In this document: positions 27,679-39,349 of the stretch, in pieces
Numbering within the stretch: position 1 is the stretch's first letter
Layout of the letters: each line of letters begins with the position of its first letter
Assembly (NCBI RefSeq): GCF_900103525.1
Contig: NZ_FNHN01000007.1
Span: 124,001-188,000 of the forward strand
From: Bacillus sp. OK048
GTDB taxonomy: Bacteria; Bacillota; Bacilli; Bacillales; Cytobacillaceae
Direction of reading: 5' to 3'
DNA: 64,000 nt
The notes under the pieces: generated by a model
Told to the model about the DNA's origin: nothing
What the model saw: only the letters and a program-made list of their open reading frames with translations
Databases searched by the model: none
Translations under genes and position numbers: made by a program

Positions 27679-27954
27679 GGCTCTGTTACAACTGAATGTT
27701 GATTTCACTCTGTTCGAAAAATAAGCGGAGAAATTCCGTTTATATTGGAAAATACCCATATTTTCCTTAAAATAAGCGGAGTTTTTCCGGTTATATGATC
27801 CAAAGCGATGAATTTTGTCTTATTTAGAGCAGTTAAGCGGAATATCTCCGCTTATATCTGCTTCTAAAGCCTCCACTATATACAATAACCGGAAATTCTC
27901 CGCCTATGAATTCTTATACCTACACGAAAATCAACAATGAATAATAACAGAGCA
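27679..27954. mobile_element. MITE-like element, family B copy 1
   Basis: This 276-bp AT-rich element has imperfect terminal inverted repeats (GGCTCTGTTAcaact...TGTTGATTT and the complement at the right end). Inside are four near-palindromic words of the form TAAGCGGA-n-TCCGgTTAT at about 27720, 27771, 27833 and 27884. A second copy in the opposite orientation lies at 50136-50410. Flanking octamers are only partly alike. No protein is encoded. Confidence 0.82.
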
Positions 27955-28010
27955 TTTTTTTTAAAAAAAAGGGTTTAAACGAATTTTAAGCCCTAATTGG
28001 AGGGGAATAC

Positions 28011-28862
28011 ATGAAGGTTGAAAAGATTATGGTCATCGGTGCTGGTCAAATGGGCTCGGGGATTGCACAGGTTTGTGCCCAGGCTGGCTATCGGGTGTTT
28101 CTGAATGACCTAAAGCCAGAGTTTGTCGAGCGCGGACTAGGGGTAATTAGTAAAAATTTATCCCGTCATGTGGATAAAGGCAGAATGACAGAAGCGCAAA
28201 AACAGGATGTTTTAAGTCAGGTAACGGCTTCCACGGACCTGCATGATGCCCGCGCGGTTGACCTCGTCATTGAAGCGGCTATTGAAAATATGGAAATTAA
28301 GACGAAGCTGTTCGCGCAGCTTGATGAAATCACGCCGCCACATGTGATTTTAGCGAGCAATACGTCGTCACTGCCGATCACAGAAATTGCGGCAGCAACG
28401 AAACGGCCGGAAAAGGTAATCGGGATGCATTTTATGAACCCGGTGCCGGTGATGAAGCTCGTTGAGATTATTCGTGGTTTGGCAACGGCAGATGAGGTTT
28501 ATCAGGTGGTTGAAGATATGACGAAAACTTTGAGCAAGGTGCCGGTTGAAGTCAATGACTTCCCTGGATTCGTGGCGAATCGCATTCTGATGCCGATGAT
28601 CAATGAGGCGATTTATACCCTGTATGAGGGTGTGGCGACCAAAGAGGCAATCGATGAAATCATGAAGCTGGGGATGAACCATCCGATGGGGCCGCTGACT
28701 TTGGCTGATTTTATCGGCCTTGATACATGTCTGTATATTATGGAAACCCTACATGAAGGCTTTGGTGACACGAAATACCGTCCATGTCCGCTGCTGCGTA
28801 AATATGTAAAAGCTGGCTGGCTTGGCAAGAAATCAGGTCGAGGCTTCTACACATACGAATAA
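28011..28862 (+). CDS. 3-hydroxybutyryl-CoA dehydrogenase
   Basis: This 283-residue enzyme oxidises 3-hydroxyacyl-CoA with NAD(P). It shows the dinucleotide motif [24 protein letters not shown], the catalytic [14 protein letters not shown] and [14 protein letters not shown]. It is like MmgB/Hbd. Seventeen bp separate it from the acyl-CoA dehydrogenase, so they form an operon. Confidence 0.94.
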   Translation: MKVEKIMVIGAGQMGSGIAQVCAQAGYRVFLNDLKPEFVERGLGVISKNLSRHVDKGRMTEAQKQDVLSQVTASTDLHDARAVDLVIEAAIENMEIKTKLFAQLDEITPPHVILASNTSSLPITEIAAATKRPEKVIGMHFMNPVPVMKLVEIIRGLATADEVYQVVEDMTKTLSKVPVEVNDFPGFVANRILMPMINEAIYTLYEGVATKEAIDEIMKLGMNHPMGPLTLADFIGLDTCLYIMETLHEGFGDTKYRPCPLLRKYVKAGWLGKKSGRGFYTYE

Positions 28863-28877
28863 TTTGGAGGTCCAACT

Positions 28878-30008
28878 ATGAATCTTACATTTTCAGCAGA
28901 GCAGGAAATGATGCGAAAAATGGTACGCGATTTCGCCAATAATGAGATCGCCCCATTTGTCGAACGAATGGAAAAGGGCGAATTTCCGCGTGAAATTCTT
29001 CGGAAAATGGGTGAGCTTGGTTTGATGGGGATTCCGGTTCCGCAAGAATACGGCGGTGCAGAGATGGACTTTGTCTCGTATATCATTGCGATTAACGAGC
29101 TTTCGAAGGTAAGCGCAACTGTCGGCGTCATTCTTTCCGTTCATACATCTGTCGGAACAAATCCAATCTTGTATTTTGGTTCGGATGAACAGAAGCAGCG
29201 GTTTCTTCCAAAGCTGGCATCAGGCGAGTATTTAGCTGCCTTTTGCTTAACGGAGGCGGGATCGGGGTCGGATGCAAAAAGCATGAAATCCCGCGCGGTA
29301 AAGAAGGATGACCATTATGTGATCAACGGCTCGAAGATGTTTATCACCAATGGTGGAGAAGCGGATGTGTATATCGTCTTTGCTTCCACCAATCCGGAAC
29401 TCGGCAGTAAAGGAATTTCTGCCTTTATTGTCGAAAAAAGTTCGCCTGGCCTTGTGATTGGCAAGGATGAGCATAAAATGGGGCTCCATGGATCGAGAAC
29501 GGTTCAGCTTTCTTTTGAAGACATGCGTGTTCCTGTTGAAAATCTTTTGGGTCAAGAAGGCGAAGGCTTTAAAATTGCATTGGCGAATCTTGATGTCGGG
29601 CGTATCGGGATTGCTGCACAAGCGCTCGGGATTGCAGAAGCTGCATTAGAAGCCGCCGTTAATTACGCGAAAGGACGCCAGCAGTTTGGCAAGCCGATTG
29701 CGGCCCAACAGGGAATTGGTTTTAAGCTGGCGGATATGGCAACAAATGTGGAGGCTGCCAGACTATTACTCTATCGGGCAGCGGATTTACGCGCACAAGG
29801 AGTAAAGTGCGGGCTTGAGGCTTCGATAGCCAAATTATTTACATCGAAGACCGCGGTAGAAACTGCGATTGAGGCGATTCAGGTGTTTGGCGGCTATGGC
29901 TATACAGAGGATTACCCAGTCGAACGCTACTTCCGCGATGCTAAAGTAACCGAGATATATGAAGGAACCAGCGAGATACAACGGATCGTGATTAGTAAAT
30001 ATCTTTGA
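28878..30008 (+). CDS. acdA: Acyl-CoA dehydrogenase (AcdA-like)
   Basis: This 376-residue FAD-dependent dehydrogenase of short or medium chain acyl-CoA has [39 protein letters not shown] and the C-terminal YEGTSEIQR. TTGGAGG precedes the ATG. It occupies the acdA place of the B. subtilis fadF-acdA-rpoE order. It is about 60 percent alike, by eye, to the next gene. Confidence 0.93.
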   Translation: MNLTFSAEQEMMRKMVRDFANNEIAPFVERMEKGEFPREILRKMGELGLMGIPVPQEYGGAEMDFVSYIIAINELSKVSATVGVILSVHTSVGTNPILYFGSDEQKQRFLPKLASGEYLAAFCLTEAGSGSDAKSMKSRAVKKDDHYVINGSKMFITNGGEADVYIVFASTNPELGSKGISAFIVEKSSPGLVIGKDEHKMGLHGSRTVQLSFEDMRVPVENLLGQEGEGFKIALANLDVGRIGIAAQALGIAEAALEAAVNYAKGRQQFGKPIAAQQGIGFKLADMATNVEAARLLLYRAADLRAQGVKCGLEASIAKLFTSKTAVETAIEAIQVFGGYGYTEDYPVERYFRDAKVTEIYEGTSEIQRIVISKYL

Positions 30009-30101
30009 TTTGTAGAAGCAGTATTGTTTTGTGTAGAAACTGTACGGTTTTATGAAGAAACTATCCAGTTAATGGAAAATTACCCTAAGGAGGATGTAAA
30101 G

Positions 30102-31241
30102 ATGAACTTTCGCTTATCTGAAGAACATGAAATGATTCGGAAAATGGTACGGGATTTTGCTCGAAATGAGGTAGGGCCTACGGCGGCGGAGCGTGATGAG
30201 GAGGAGCGTTTTGACCGCGAGATTTTTGACAAAATGGCGGAGCTTGGATTAACCGGGATTCCGTGGCCAGAAGAGTATGGTGGAATTGGAAGCGATTACC
30301 TTGCTTATTGTATTGCGATTGAAGAGCTTTCCCGCGTTTGCGCGTCAACGGGTGTAACGCTTTCTGCACACACTTCTTTAGCGGGCTGGCCAATTTACAA
30401 ATTCGGTTCTGAAGAGCAAAAGCAACAATATCTTCGTCCTATGGCGGAGGGCAGTAAAATCGGTGCCTATGGGTTAACAGAGCCAGGCAGCGGCTCGGAC
30501 GCCGGTGCAATGAGAACAACAGCAAGACGAGACGGAGATCATTACATCCTCAATGGTTCAAAAATTTTCATTACCAACGGCGGTGTCGCCGATATTTATG
30601 TCGTGTTTGCGTTGACGGATCCAGGAAGCAAGCAAAAGGGAACCACTGCCTTCATCGTAGAAAGTGACTTCCCAGGCTTTTCCGTTGGGAAAAAAGAAAA
30701 GAAACTCGGCATTCGTTCATCGCCGACAACGGAAATCATTTTTGAAGAGTGTAAGGTGCCTGTCACCAACAGACTTGGCGAAGAGGGCGATGGCTTTAAA
30801 ATTGCGATGATGACGCTTGATGGCGGTCGGAATGGAATTGCTGCGCAGGCCGTTGGAATTGCCCAGGGCGCGCTTGATGCTGCAGTTGACTATGCGAAGG
30901 AGCGTCAGCAGTTTGGTAAGCCCATTGCTGCGAACCAAGGAATCGGCTTTAAGCTGGCTGATATGGCAACAAATATCGAAGCAGCAAGACTATTAACCTA
31001 TCAGGCGGCATGGCTAGAGTCTAAGGGGTTACCGTATGGCAAGGAATCGGCGATGTCAAAATTATTTGCTGGCGACACAGCGATGAAGGTGACAACCGAA
31101 GCGGTACAAGTATTTGGCGGCTACGGCTATACGAAGGATTATCCAGTGGAAAGATTCATGCGCGACGCAAAAATCACCCAGATTTATGAGGGAACACAGG
31201 AAATCCAGCGCCTCGTAATCTCAAGAATGATAACGAAATAA
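30102..31241 (+). CDS. Second acyl-CoA dehydrogenase
   Basis: This 379-residue paralogue of the preceding protein keeps [40 protein letters not shown] and [12 protein letters not shown] 30102 has TAAGGAGG 9 bp before it; the upstream extension in the same frame is unconserved. A tandem pair suggests duplication with a split in chain length or branching preference (inference). Confidence 0.93.
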   Translation: MNFRLSEEHEMIRKMVRDFARNEVGPTAAERDEEERFDREIFDKMAELGLTGIPWPEEYGGIGSDYLAYCIAIEELSRVCASTGVTLSAHTSLAGWPIYKFGSEEQKQQYLRPMAEGSKIGAYGLTEPGSGSDAGAMRTTARRDGDHYILNGSKIFITNGGVADIYVVFALTDPGSKQKGTTAFIVESDFPGFSVGKKEKKLGIRSSPTTEIIFEECKVPVTNRLGEEGDGFKIAMMTLDGGRNGIAAQAVGIAQGALDAAVDYAKERQQFGKPIAANQGIGFKLADMATNIEAARLLTYQAAWLESKGLPYGKESAMSKLFAGDTAMKVTTEAVQVFGGYGYTKDYPVERFMRDAKITQIYEGTQEIQRLVISRMITK

Positions 31242-31349
31242 CAAGCTCCAAGTAATATCAAGAATGGTAACGAAATAACAAGTGCATCGTTATTTCCAAT
31301 GATGACGAAATAGCCAGTCCATGACTTTGAACAAAGGGCGGAAATAGGG

Positions 31350-32006
31350 ATGAAAAAGCGTGAAGTGCAGGCTTCTGTTAAAGATGAACGCCTTGTACAA
31401 AGAAGACGGGATCAGATGATCAAAGGGGCGGTTTCACTTTTTAAAGAAAAGGGGTTTCACCGGACGACGACAAGGGAAATTGCTAAAGCGGCGGGCTTTA
31501 GCATCGGGACGTTATACGAGTATATTCGAACGAAGGAAGACGTTCTTTATCTGGTTTGTGACAGCATTTATGAACATGTGAGCGAGCGGCTGCAGCAGGA
31601 TCTTGAAAATAAGCAAGCTACACTAGCAAGTTTGAAGCTTGGAATCGCAAATTATTTTCGGGTCATTGATGAAATGCAAGAGGAAATATTGGTGATGTAT
31701 CAGGAGGCAAAATCGCTGACGAAGGATGCCCTGCCATATGTGTTGAAAAAGGAAAATGAAATGGCGGCAATGTTCGAAGAGCTCATTATCCTATGTGTGG
31801 AAAATGGTGAATTGAACTTAACCGAAAAACAAACAAAAATCCTTTCTCATACGATTATTGTTGAGGGACAAATGTGGAGCTTCCGCCGGTGGGCATTACA
31901 AAAACTCTATACACTAGATGAATATATTGAATTGCAAACGGAACTATTGTTTACGGGGATTAGCGGAATGAGTCAATTACAGAAGAAAGGGTCCATGACT
32001 AAATAA
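31350..32006 (+). CDS. TetR/AcrR family transcriptional regulator
   Basis: This 218-residue regulator has an N-terminal helix-turn-helix (about 22-65: GAVSLFKEKGFHRTTTREIAKAAGFSIG broken here as GAVSLFKEKGF and EIAKAAGFSIGTLYEY) and an all-helical ligand domain. It lies within the acyl-CoA gene set and probably senses an acyl-CoA. It is related to FadR-type regulators, but its ligand cannot be told from sequence. AAAGGGCGG precedes the ATG. Confidence 0.9.
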   Translation: MKKREVQASVKDERLVQRRRDQMIKGAVSLFKEKGFHRTTTREIAKAAGFSIGTLYEYIRTKEDVLYLVCDSIYEHVSERLQQDLENKQATLASLKLGIANYFRVIDEMQEEILVMYQEAKSLTKDALPYVLKKENEMAAMFEELIILCVENGELNLTEKQTKILSHTIIVEGQMWSFRRWALQKLYTLDEYIELQTELLFTGISGMSQLQKKGSMTK

Positions 32007-32011
32007 GTCAG

Positions 32012-32155
32012 GAAACCATCAAAAGGTTCATTTTCTAAAAAAGATCGAAAATCACCAAAAAGTTCATTTTCAAAAGTAAAAGCCCGGAAACTACCAAAAG
32101 GTTCATTTTCTAAAAATAAAAGTCCGAGTACTGACATAGGGGTTCTTTTTTCAAA
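32012..32155 (+). repeat. Degenerate ~38-bp tandem repeat between the tetR gene and icmF
   Basis: Three to four units share the words ACCAAAAGGTTCATTTTC and TAAAAnTAAAAG (at about 32018, 32056 and 32095, with a decayed fourth). The block fills most of the 163-bp gap and would form the 5' leader of icmF if the genes are co-transcribed. Confidence 0.75.
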
Positions 32156-32169
32156 ACAAAGGGGGAGAC

Positions 32170-35100
32170 ATGAGTATGACGGAGGTTTATCAGCACAAGC
32201 ATCATATTCGTTTTGTGACGGCGTCGAGTTTGTTTGATGGCCACGATGCTTCGATTAATATTATGAGGAGGATCCTTCAGGCGAGCGGTGCCGAGGTGAT
32301 TCATCTGGGGCATAATCGTTCGGTTGAAGAGGTGGTCAATGCGGCGATTCATGAGGATGCGCAGGGGATTGCGATTTCTTCGTATCAAGGCGGCCATGTG
32401 GAATACTTTAAATATATGTATGATTTGCTGAAGGAGAAGGGTGCTCCGAACATCCGTATTTATGGCGGCGGCGGCGGTGTTATTATCCCGCGTGAAATTA
32501 AGGAACTGCATGAGTACGGGATTGCCTGGATTTTTTCTCCTGACGATGGCAGGAAGATGGGGCTGCAAGGAATGATTAACCGGATGCTGGCGGAGTGCGA
32601 TTTTCCGACAGTTTCGCTCGATAATCAGGAGTACATTGAAAAGCTGCCGACAGGTGATGTCAATGCAATTTCAAAATTGATTACGCTCGCAGAGCTTCAC
32701 GTTGATCATAATCGTGAAGCGGCTGCTGCTGCTGAAAGCTTGCTGGAAAAAGTAAAATCGTTAACGAAGGAGATTCCTGTTATCGGTATTACCGGTACGG
32801 GCGGTGCTGGAAAAAGCTCGCTGACGGACGAATTGATCCGCCGGTTTATCAATGAACTGCCTGATAAAAAAGTGGCGATACTATCGGTTGACCCGACGAA
32901 ACAAAAAACAGGCGGAGCTCTGTTAGGCGACCGAATTCGAATGAATGCCATTTTCCACCCAAATGTATATATGCGCAGTCTGGCAACAAGGTCTTCAAGA
33001 TCAGAGTTATCGCTGGCAATAAAGGATGCAGTACAAGTCGTAAAAGCTGCTGGATTTGACCTGGTAATTGTGGAAACGAGCGGAATCGGTCAGGGGGATG
33101 CTGAAATCACCGAGATTTGTGATGTTTCCCTTTATGTGATGACAAGTGAGTTCGGGGCGCCGACACAGCTTGAGAAGATTGATATGATTGACTTTGCTGA
33201 TTTGATTGTCATCAATAAATTTGAGCGTAAGGGATCAGAGGATGCACTAAGGCAGGTGCAAAAACAATATCAGCGCAGTCATATGCTGTTTGAAAAAGAT
33301 CCAAGTGACATGCCGGTTTATGGGACAATTGCCAGCCAATTTAATGACCCAGGGACGAACGCTCTGTTTGCAGCGTTAATTGAAAAGGTAAATGAAAAGA
33401 TGAGCACGGAATGGGTGACTTCTTTTACAAAAGATGCATTGGTGGAAAAGCAAAATGTCATCATTCCAACTGACCGCCGTTATTACCTTCGGGAAATATC
33501 GGAGACCGTTCGCCGCTATCACGCAAAAGCCGAGGAGCAGGCGAATATGGCACGAAAATTGTTCCAACTTGAAGGAGCCATTGCGGCGGTTAAAGAAACG
33601 GAAGCAAGCGAGGAAGTCACAGCTGCTTTAGAAGCGCTGAAGAAAGCAACAGAAGAGAAATTAACACCAGAGTCGAAGAAAATTCTCGATAGCTGGGAAA
33701 AAACAAAGGCGGCTTACAAAGCAGATAAATTTGTGACGAGAATTCGTGATAAAGAAATCATCACGGTATTAAAAACGAAGAGCCTTTCAGGGCTGGATAT
33801 TCCAAAAGTGGTCCTGCCACGCTATAAAGATTACGGTGAAATTATCCGCTGGGTCTATTGTGAGAACGTCCCGGGTTCTTACCCGTATACGGCTGGAGTA
33901 TTCCCGTTCAAGCGGGAAGGCGAAGATCCGAAACGCCAGTTTGCCGGGGAAGGGACTCCAGAGAGAACGAACCGCCGTTTCCACTATTTATCTAAGGATG
34001 ATGATGCAAAACGCTTAAGTACGGCGTTTGACTCGGTGACGTTGTATGGGGAGGATCCAGATTATCGTCCAGACATTTTTGGGAAGATTGGTGAGAGCGG
34101 GGTTAATATTTGTACGCTCGATGATATGAAGAAACTTTATGACGGCTTTGATCTCTGTCACCCGTCAACATCGGTGTCGATGACGATTAACGGTCCAGCA
34201 CCCATTATTCTAGCGATGTTCATGAATACAGCCATTGATCAGCAAGTGAAGAAAAAAGAAGCAGAGCTTGGACGGGTGCTAACGGTTGAGGAATTTGCAC
34301 GAGTAAAAGCATACACGTTGCAGAACGTGCGCGGTACAGTACAGGCGGATATTTTAAAAGAAGATCAAGGTCAAAACACGTGTATTTTTTCAACCGAGTT
34401 TGCGCTTAGGATGATGGGCGATATCCAGCAATATTTTATCGATCAAAAGGTCCGTAACTATTATTCGGTTTCGATTTCTGGCTATCATATTGCCGAGGCA
34501 GGGGCGAATCCGATTTCGCAGCTGGCCTTTACGCTTTCCAACGGTTTTACCTATGTGGAGTATTATTTAAGCCGCGGGATGAAGATTGATGATTTTGCAC
34601 CAAACCTTTCGTTTTTCTTCTCCAATGGTTTGGATCCGGAATATACGGTAATTGGCCGGGTGGCCCGCAGGATTTGGGCAACGGTGATGAAGGAGAAATA
34701 TGGGGCGAGCGAGCGCAGTCAAAAGCTAAAGTATCATGTTCAAACATCCGGTCGCTCCCTGCACGCACAGGAAATCGACTTTAATGATATTCGCACCACG
34801 TTACAAGCGTTGATGGCCTTGCAGGATAACTGTAATTCCCTTCATACCAATGCTTATGACGAGGCGATTACGACACCAACAGAAGAATCGGTTCGCCGGG
34901 CGATGGCCATTCAAATGATTATCACTAAAGAGCATGGCTTATCGAAAAATGAAAATCCGCTCCAAGGTTCGTTTATTGTCGAAGAACTAACTGACCTGGT
35001 GGAGGAAGCGGTTCTTCAAGAATTTGAACGCTTAAATGATCGCGGCGGGGTACTTGGTTCGATGGAAACCCAATATCAACGCGGAAAAATCCAAGACGAG

Positions 35101-35436
35101 TCCATGTACTATGAAATGAAGAAGCATACGGGTGAGCTGCCAATTATCGGGGTGAATACGTATTTAAATCCGAATCCACCTTCTGCAGAAGACATTGACA
35201 GTATGGAGCTGGCACGTGCTTCCTACGAAGAAAAGGAATTGCAAATTACCAACTTACGCGCCTTCCAACAAACGCACGAAGCAGCAACACGAAAAGCCCT
35301 CGAAAAATTAAAAGCCGCTGCGGTGAACAACGAAAACATCTTTGCAGCCTTAATGGAAACCGTAAAAACAGCCAGCCTGGGCCAAATCACAAAGGCACTG
35401 TATGAAGTAGGCGGACAATACAGGAGAAATATGTAA
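32170..35436 (+). CDS. icmF: Fused isobutyryl-CoA mutase IcmF
   Basis: IcmF is an adenosylcobalamin-dependent mutase that interconverts isobutyryl-CoA and n-butyryl-CoA; some homologues also act on pivalyl/isovaleryl-CoA. The 1088 residues hold a B12-binding domain (DGHDASI near 22-28, lower ligand His), a MeaI-type G-protein chaperone domain (Walker [10 protein letters not shown] near 208, INKFE) and a C-terminal mutase barrel (~540-1088, [15 protein letters not shown]). AAAGGGGGAG precedes the ATG. Neighbouring butyryl-CoA-type genes fit a route from branched to straight C4 acyl-CoA. Confidence 0.95.
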   Translation: MSMTEVYQHKHHIRFVTASSLFDGHDASINIMRRILQASGAEVIHLGHNRSVEEVVNAAIHEDAQGIAISSYQGGHVEYFKYMYDLLKEKGAPNIRIYGGGGGVIIPREIKELHEYGIAWIFSPDDGRKMGLQGMINRMLAECDFPTVSLDNQEYIEKLPTGDVNAISKLITLAELHVDHNREAAAAAESLLEKVKSLTKEIPVIGITGTGGAGKSSLTDELIRRFINELPDKKVAILSVDPTKQKTGGALLGDRIRMNAIFHPNVYMRSLATRSSRSELSLAIKDAVQVVKAAGFDLVIVETSGIGQGDAEITEICDVSLYVMTSEFGAPTQLEKIDMIDFADLIVINKFERKGSEDALRQVQKQYQRSHMLFEKDPSDMPVYGTIASQFNDPGTNALFAALIEKVNEKMSTEWVTSFTKDALVEKQNVIIPTDRRYYLREISETVRRYHAKAEEQANMARKLFQLEGAIAAVKETEASEEVTAALEALKKATEEKLTPESKKILDSWEKTKAAYKADKFVTRIRDKEIITVLKTKSLSGLDIPKVVLPRYKDYGEIIRWVYCENVPGSYPYTAGVFPFKREGEDPKRQFAGEGTPERTNRRFHYLSKDDDAKRLSTAFDSVTLYGEDPDYRPDIFGKIGESGVNICTLDDMKKLYDGFDLCHPSTSVSMTINGPAPIILAMFMNTAIDQQVKKKEAELGRVLTVEEFARVKAYTLQNVRGTVQADILKEDQGQNTCIFSTEFALRMMGDIQQYFIDQKVRNYYSVSISGYHIAEAGANPISQLAFTLSNGFTYVEYYLSRGMKIDDFAPNLSFFFSNGLDPEYTVIGRVARRIWATVMKEKYGASERSQKLKYHVQTSGRSLHAQEIDFNDIRTTLQALMALQDNCNSLHTNAYDEAITTPTEESVRRAMAIQMIITKEHGLSKNENPLQGSFIVEELTDLVEEAVLQEFERLNDRGGVLGSMETQYQRGKIQDESMYYEMKKHTGELPIIGVNTYLNPNPPSAEDIDSMELARASYEEKELQITNLRAFQQTHEAATRKALEKLKAAAVNNENIFAALMETVKTASLGQITKALYEVGGQYRRNM

Positions 35437-35450
35437 ATTGGATCCAATGA

Positions 35451-35492
35451 CAATGGCTTTGAAAGCAAATGCTTTTGAGCCATTGTTTTTTT
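35451..35492 (+). terminator. Terminator after icmF
   Basis: CAATGGCT pairs with AGCCATTG across a loop and is followed by seven T. Confidence 0.85.
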
Positions 35493-35495
35493 GAA

Positions 35496-35678
35496 GGCTG
35501 TGTTACATGATACTGTTGATTTTATAACCTGTTGATTTGAGCGGAAGGCACGAGACTCCTGCGGGACTAGCAGGTCAGGGTGAGACCCCGCAGTCGCGCA
35601 GCGGCGAGGAGGCTCACCGACCGCCCGCGGAAAGCGAAGTGCCTGGAGCTCAAATCAACAGCCCAGTTTAACACAGGC
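35496..35678. mobile_element. MITE-like element, family A copy 2
   Basis: This 183-bp element is nearly identical to the copy at 4836-5018, with ends GGCTGTGTTACA and TTTAACACAGGC. The flanking octamers (TTTTTGAA and ATTGTAAA) are only partly alike, so the target duplication has decayed or never formed. Confidence 0.85.
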
Positions 35679-35775
35679 ATTGTAAAAATAATTTTTTAAC
35701 CAGTATTAATCTTGACTGTTTTTCTTATATAATGGATGTGCGTACATCAATGGATCCCGAGGCGGGTGTTGACAG

Positions 35776-35973
35776 ATGAAGACAAGTTATATGTTATTGT
35801 TATTAATCATTTTAGCCTGGCCGTTATATTTTCTCTATCAACATCAATTAGGGGCGATTTCCTTCCTTATCCTAGCGGTCATCTTCTTCATGAAGGCAAT
35901 GAGCGAGATGAAAAAGCTAAAAGAAGAGAAAAAACCTAGTGACAATCAGAGGGATTCCGAAAAAATCAAGTAA
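35776..35973 (+). CDS. Small membrane protein of unknown function
   Basis: This 65-residue protein has two hydrophobic helices (about 4-20 and 25-40) and a charged C-terminal tail (MKKLKEEKKPSDNQRD). A weak GAGGCGGG lies before the ATG. I do not recognise a family. It sits alone between a MITE and rpoE. Confidence 0.65.
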   Translation: MKTSYMLLLLIILAWPLYFLYQHQLGAISFLILAVIFFMKAMSEMKKLKEEKKPSDNQRDSEKIK

Positions 35974-36130
35974 AACAATAGATAGAACTAGCATAAACGA
36001 GAGAATATTGTTTATAATGAAGAATATGTCAAAATACGAGCACCTAGTTGCTAAAGCGAGACATGGCTTTTTGCCCGTTATCACTCAACTCATTACATAG
36101 AGTGTTAAATAGAGAAAGGAAGTGCCGATA

Positions 36131-36709
36131 GTGAGTTTACAAAGTTTCTCAAAAGAGGAGTTACATGAGCTTTCCCTTATTGAGCTAGCGTATGAATATT
36201 TAAAACACAGCAAACAACCCATTGCTTTTAACGACTTAATTAAAGAAATTGCTGCATCTACTGAGCTAAAAGAGGAACAAATTAGATCAAGAATTGGACA
36301 ATTTTATACCGATATAAATATTGATGGCCGTTTTCTATCCTTAGGAGATAACCGCTGGGGTCTTCGCGTTTGGTATCCAGTTGATACTGCGGAAGAAGAA
36401 GTGGTTACGGTTATTAAGCCTAAGAAGAAAAAGGCGAAAAAGGTTGTCGATGAAGACTTTGATGATGTCGATGAAATTGATGAAGACTTCGATGACATTG
36501 ATGACTTTGTCGATGAAGATGACCTTCTAGATGAAGATGATGAAGATGACGATTTACTTGATGATCTCGATGATGTTGATGATTTGGATGAAGACGATGA
36601 TGTCATTGATGATGAATTAGAACTTGATGATGAAGAAGACCTTGACGAGGATCTCGATGAAGAAGAGGAACTAGATGAGGTTGCTGATGAAGAAGACGAC
36701 CTATTATAG
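36131..36709 (+). CDS. rpoE: RNA polymerase delta subunit RpoE
   Basis: Delta binds core RNA polymerase in Gram-positives and raises its recycling and specificity. Residues 1-85 are the HARE-HTH domain (EELHELSLIELAYEYL, IGQFYTDINIDGRFL, WGLRVWYP); a KKKKAKK linker and about 80 almost purely Asp/Glu residues follow. GTG 36131 aligns with the B. subtilis start and has AAAGGAAG upstream; GTG 36122 would add three residues. Confidence 0.95.
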   Translation: MSLQSFSKEELHELSLIELAYEYLKHSKQPIAFNDLIKEIAASTELKEEQIRSRIGQFYTDINIDGRFLSLGDNRWGLRVWYPVDTAEEEVVTVIKPKKKKAKKVVDEDFDDVDEIDEDFDDIDDFVDEDDLLDEDDEDDDLLDDLDDVDDLDEDDDVIDDELELDDEEDLDEDLDEEEELDEVADEEDDLL

Positions 36710-36712
36710 GGG

Positions 36713-36830
36713 TTGACTTTTTTATCCTGCACTTGTAAAATCACTTTTGGGCTCCTTTAAAAAGGAACGGATCAACATTAGCTTATGAAGCGCTCCCTTA
36801 CGATTTGCGTAAGCGGAGTGCTTTTTTATT
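36713..36830 (+). promoter_or_regulatory. pyrG promoter and CTP-responsive attenuator (reiterative transcription type)
   Basis: TTGACT (36713), 17 bp and TAAAAT (36736) are followed 7 bp later by GGGCTCC (36749), the initiation sequence of B. subtilis pyrG. There, low CTP causes stuttering at GGG before the first C. About 40 nt on, a terminator stem (36788-36802 with 36808-36822, then TTTTTT) has CGCTCCCTTACG as its 5' strand. A 5' poly-G run could pair with that strand to block termination. All parts are present in order. Confidence 0.85.
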
Positions 36831-36937
36831 TTTCCATGCCAATTGACATACAGCTCTCTCGGCCCAATGCCGAGACTTCTTTCTTTTAAAAAAATTTATA
36901 AAAGAAGCCTTAAACTACTGTGGATTGCACAAACTGA

Positions 36938-38551
<1,614 letters not shown>

Positions 38552-38558
38552 TTTCTTG

Positions 38559-38592
38559 GGCCAGTTCTCTTTTGGGGGACTGGCTTATTTTT
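38559..38592 (+). terminator. Terminator after pyrG
   Basis: GCCAGT pairs with ACTGGC with C/G extensions, followed by TTATTTTT. Confidence 0.8.
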
Positions 38593-38610
38593 GGATTTGG
38601 TTTCCAATAA

Positions 38611-38655
38611 ATGTCTAAAAGTCCAAAGCCCCCTAAAAAAAGTCCAAAACAAAAA
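38611..38655. repeat. GTCCAAA word array after pyrG
   Basis: GTCTAAAAGTCCAAAG, CCCCCT and AAAAAAAGTCCAAAAC match the reverse complement of the array at 8.52-8.61 kb word for word, in an unrelated gene context. Confidence 0.65.
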
Positions 38656-38679
38656 ACGACCCAATCTAGGTCGCTCCGA

Positions 38680-39183
38680 TCACTCATATTCTGCAAAAAT
38701 CTCATCAATGGTAAATTTTAAACCATAATAAATGAATAAAGCTGCCATGGAAGCTGGATATCCATAACGATTTCCGAAATCATCTGGTAGCAACCCCTTG
38801 GTCAGCTGCAAATTAAGATGAACATCTGCTAAATCAGCTAGCTTTCCGTCCGGAACCACTGTGGAAACGGCGACAAAAGGAACCCCTTTTTCCTGAAGCC
38901 TCATGGCCCATTCAATTGCTTCCACATCATCAGCGTTCCTCGAAAAAAGCAGCACCCGGTCAGCACTTGTTAAATCATCTGCATTCGTTAGCACGTGTGC
39001 ACCCCTTAATGGTTCCGCACCCTCCAAAGCCTCAAACTCCACTGCCTTCATTTCCTTGAATCCCAAAAGGTAAATAGTTTGTCCCTGGGCAAGGAGGCGG
39101 GCGCCATCCTCGAAGGAAAACTCTTCTTTTTCAGCAATTCTTTTAAATAATCCAGTTAATTGAGTTGTAAACATTTTTAACAT
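38680..39183 (-). CDS. ywjG: DUF2529 family protein YwjG
   Basis: This 167-residue protein has a SIS-like alpha/beta arrangement and is of unknown function. It is conserved between pyrG and spo0F and transcribed away from spo0F. AAGGAGGGC precedes ATG 39183. No catalytic residues are obvious. Confidence 0.85.
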   Translation of the reverse strand: MLKMFTTQLTGLFKRIAEKEEFSFEDGARLLAQGQTIYLLGFKEMKAVEFEALEGAEPLRGAHVLTNADDLTSADRVLLFSRNADDVEAIEWAMRLQEKGVPFVAVSTVVPDGKLADLADVHLNLQLTKGLLPDDFGNRYGYPASMAALFIYYGLKFTIDEIFAEYE

Positions 39184-39259
39184 GTAAGCCCTCCTTCTCC
39201 AATTTATTATAGCTATATAAAAACAAAAGACAATTACCACAAATTACCTATGCATATAT

Positions 39260-39288
39260 GAAGGATTTTTGAGATTTATGTCGAAGTG
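39260..39288 (+). promoter_or_regulatory. spo0F control region: Spo0A box and candidate sigma-H promoter
   Basis: TGTCGAA (39279-39285) is an exact 0A-box core. GAAGGATTT (39260) resembles the sigma-H -35 element, with GTCGAAGTG (39280) as a weaker -10, overlapping the 0A box. In B. subtilis spo0F is transcribed by sigma-H and controlled by Spo0A, so the elements are expected. Confidence 0.55.
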
Positions 39289-39349
39289 TATCAAAGTGGA
39301 AGAAATAGGTATAACCAAAATGACAAAATAGGGTGGAAGAGGTGGAGTT

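Noticed and set aside
35736..35939. Alternative 67-residue frame overlapping the small membrane protein
   Set aside because: The overlapping frame from 35776 has two clean membrane helices and a charged tail, so this one is the shadow.
36304..36744. Ser-rich leftward open frame opposite rpoE
   Set aside because: It is the mirror of the Asp/Glu codons of the delta subunit tail; low complexity and no ribosome binding site.
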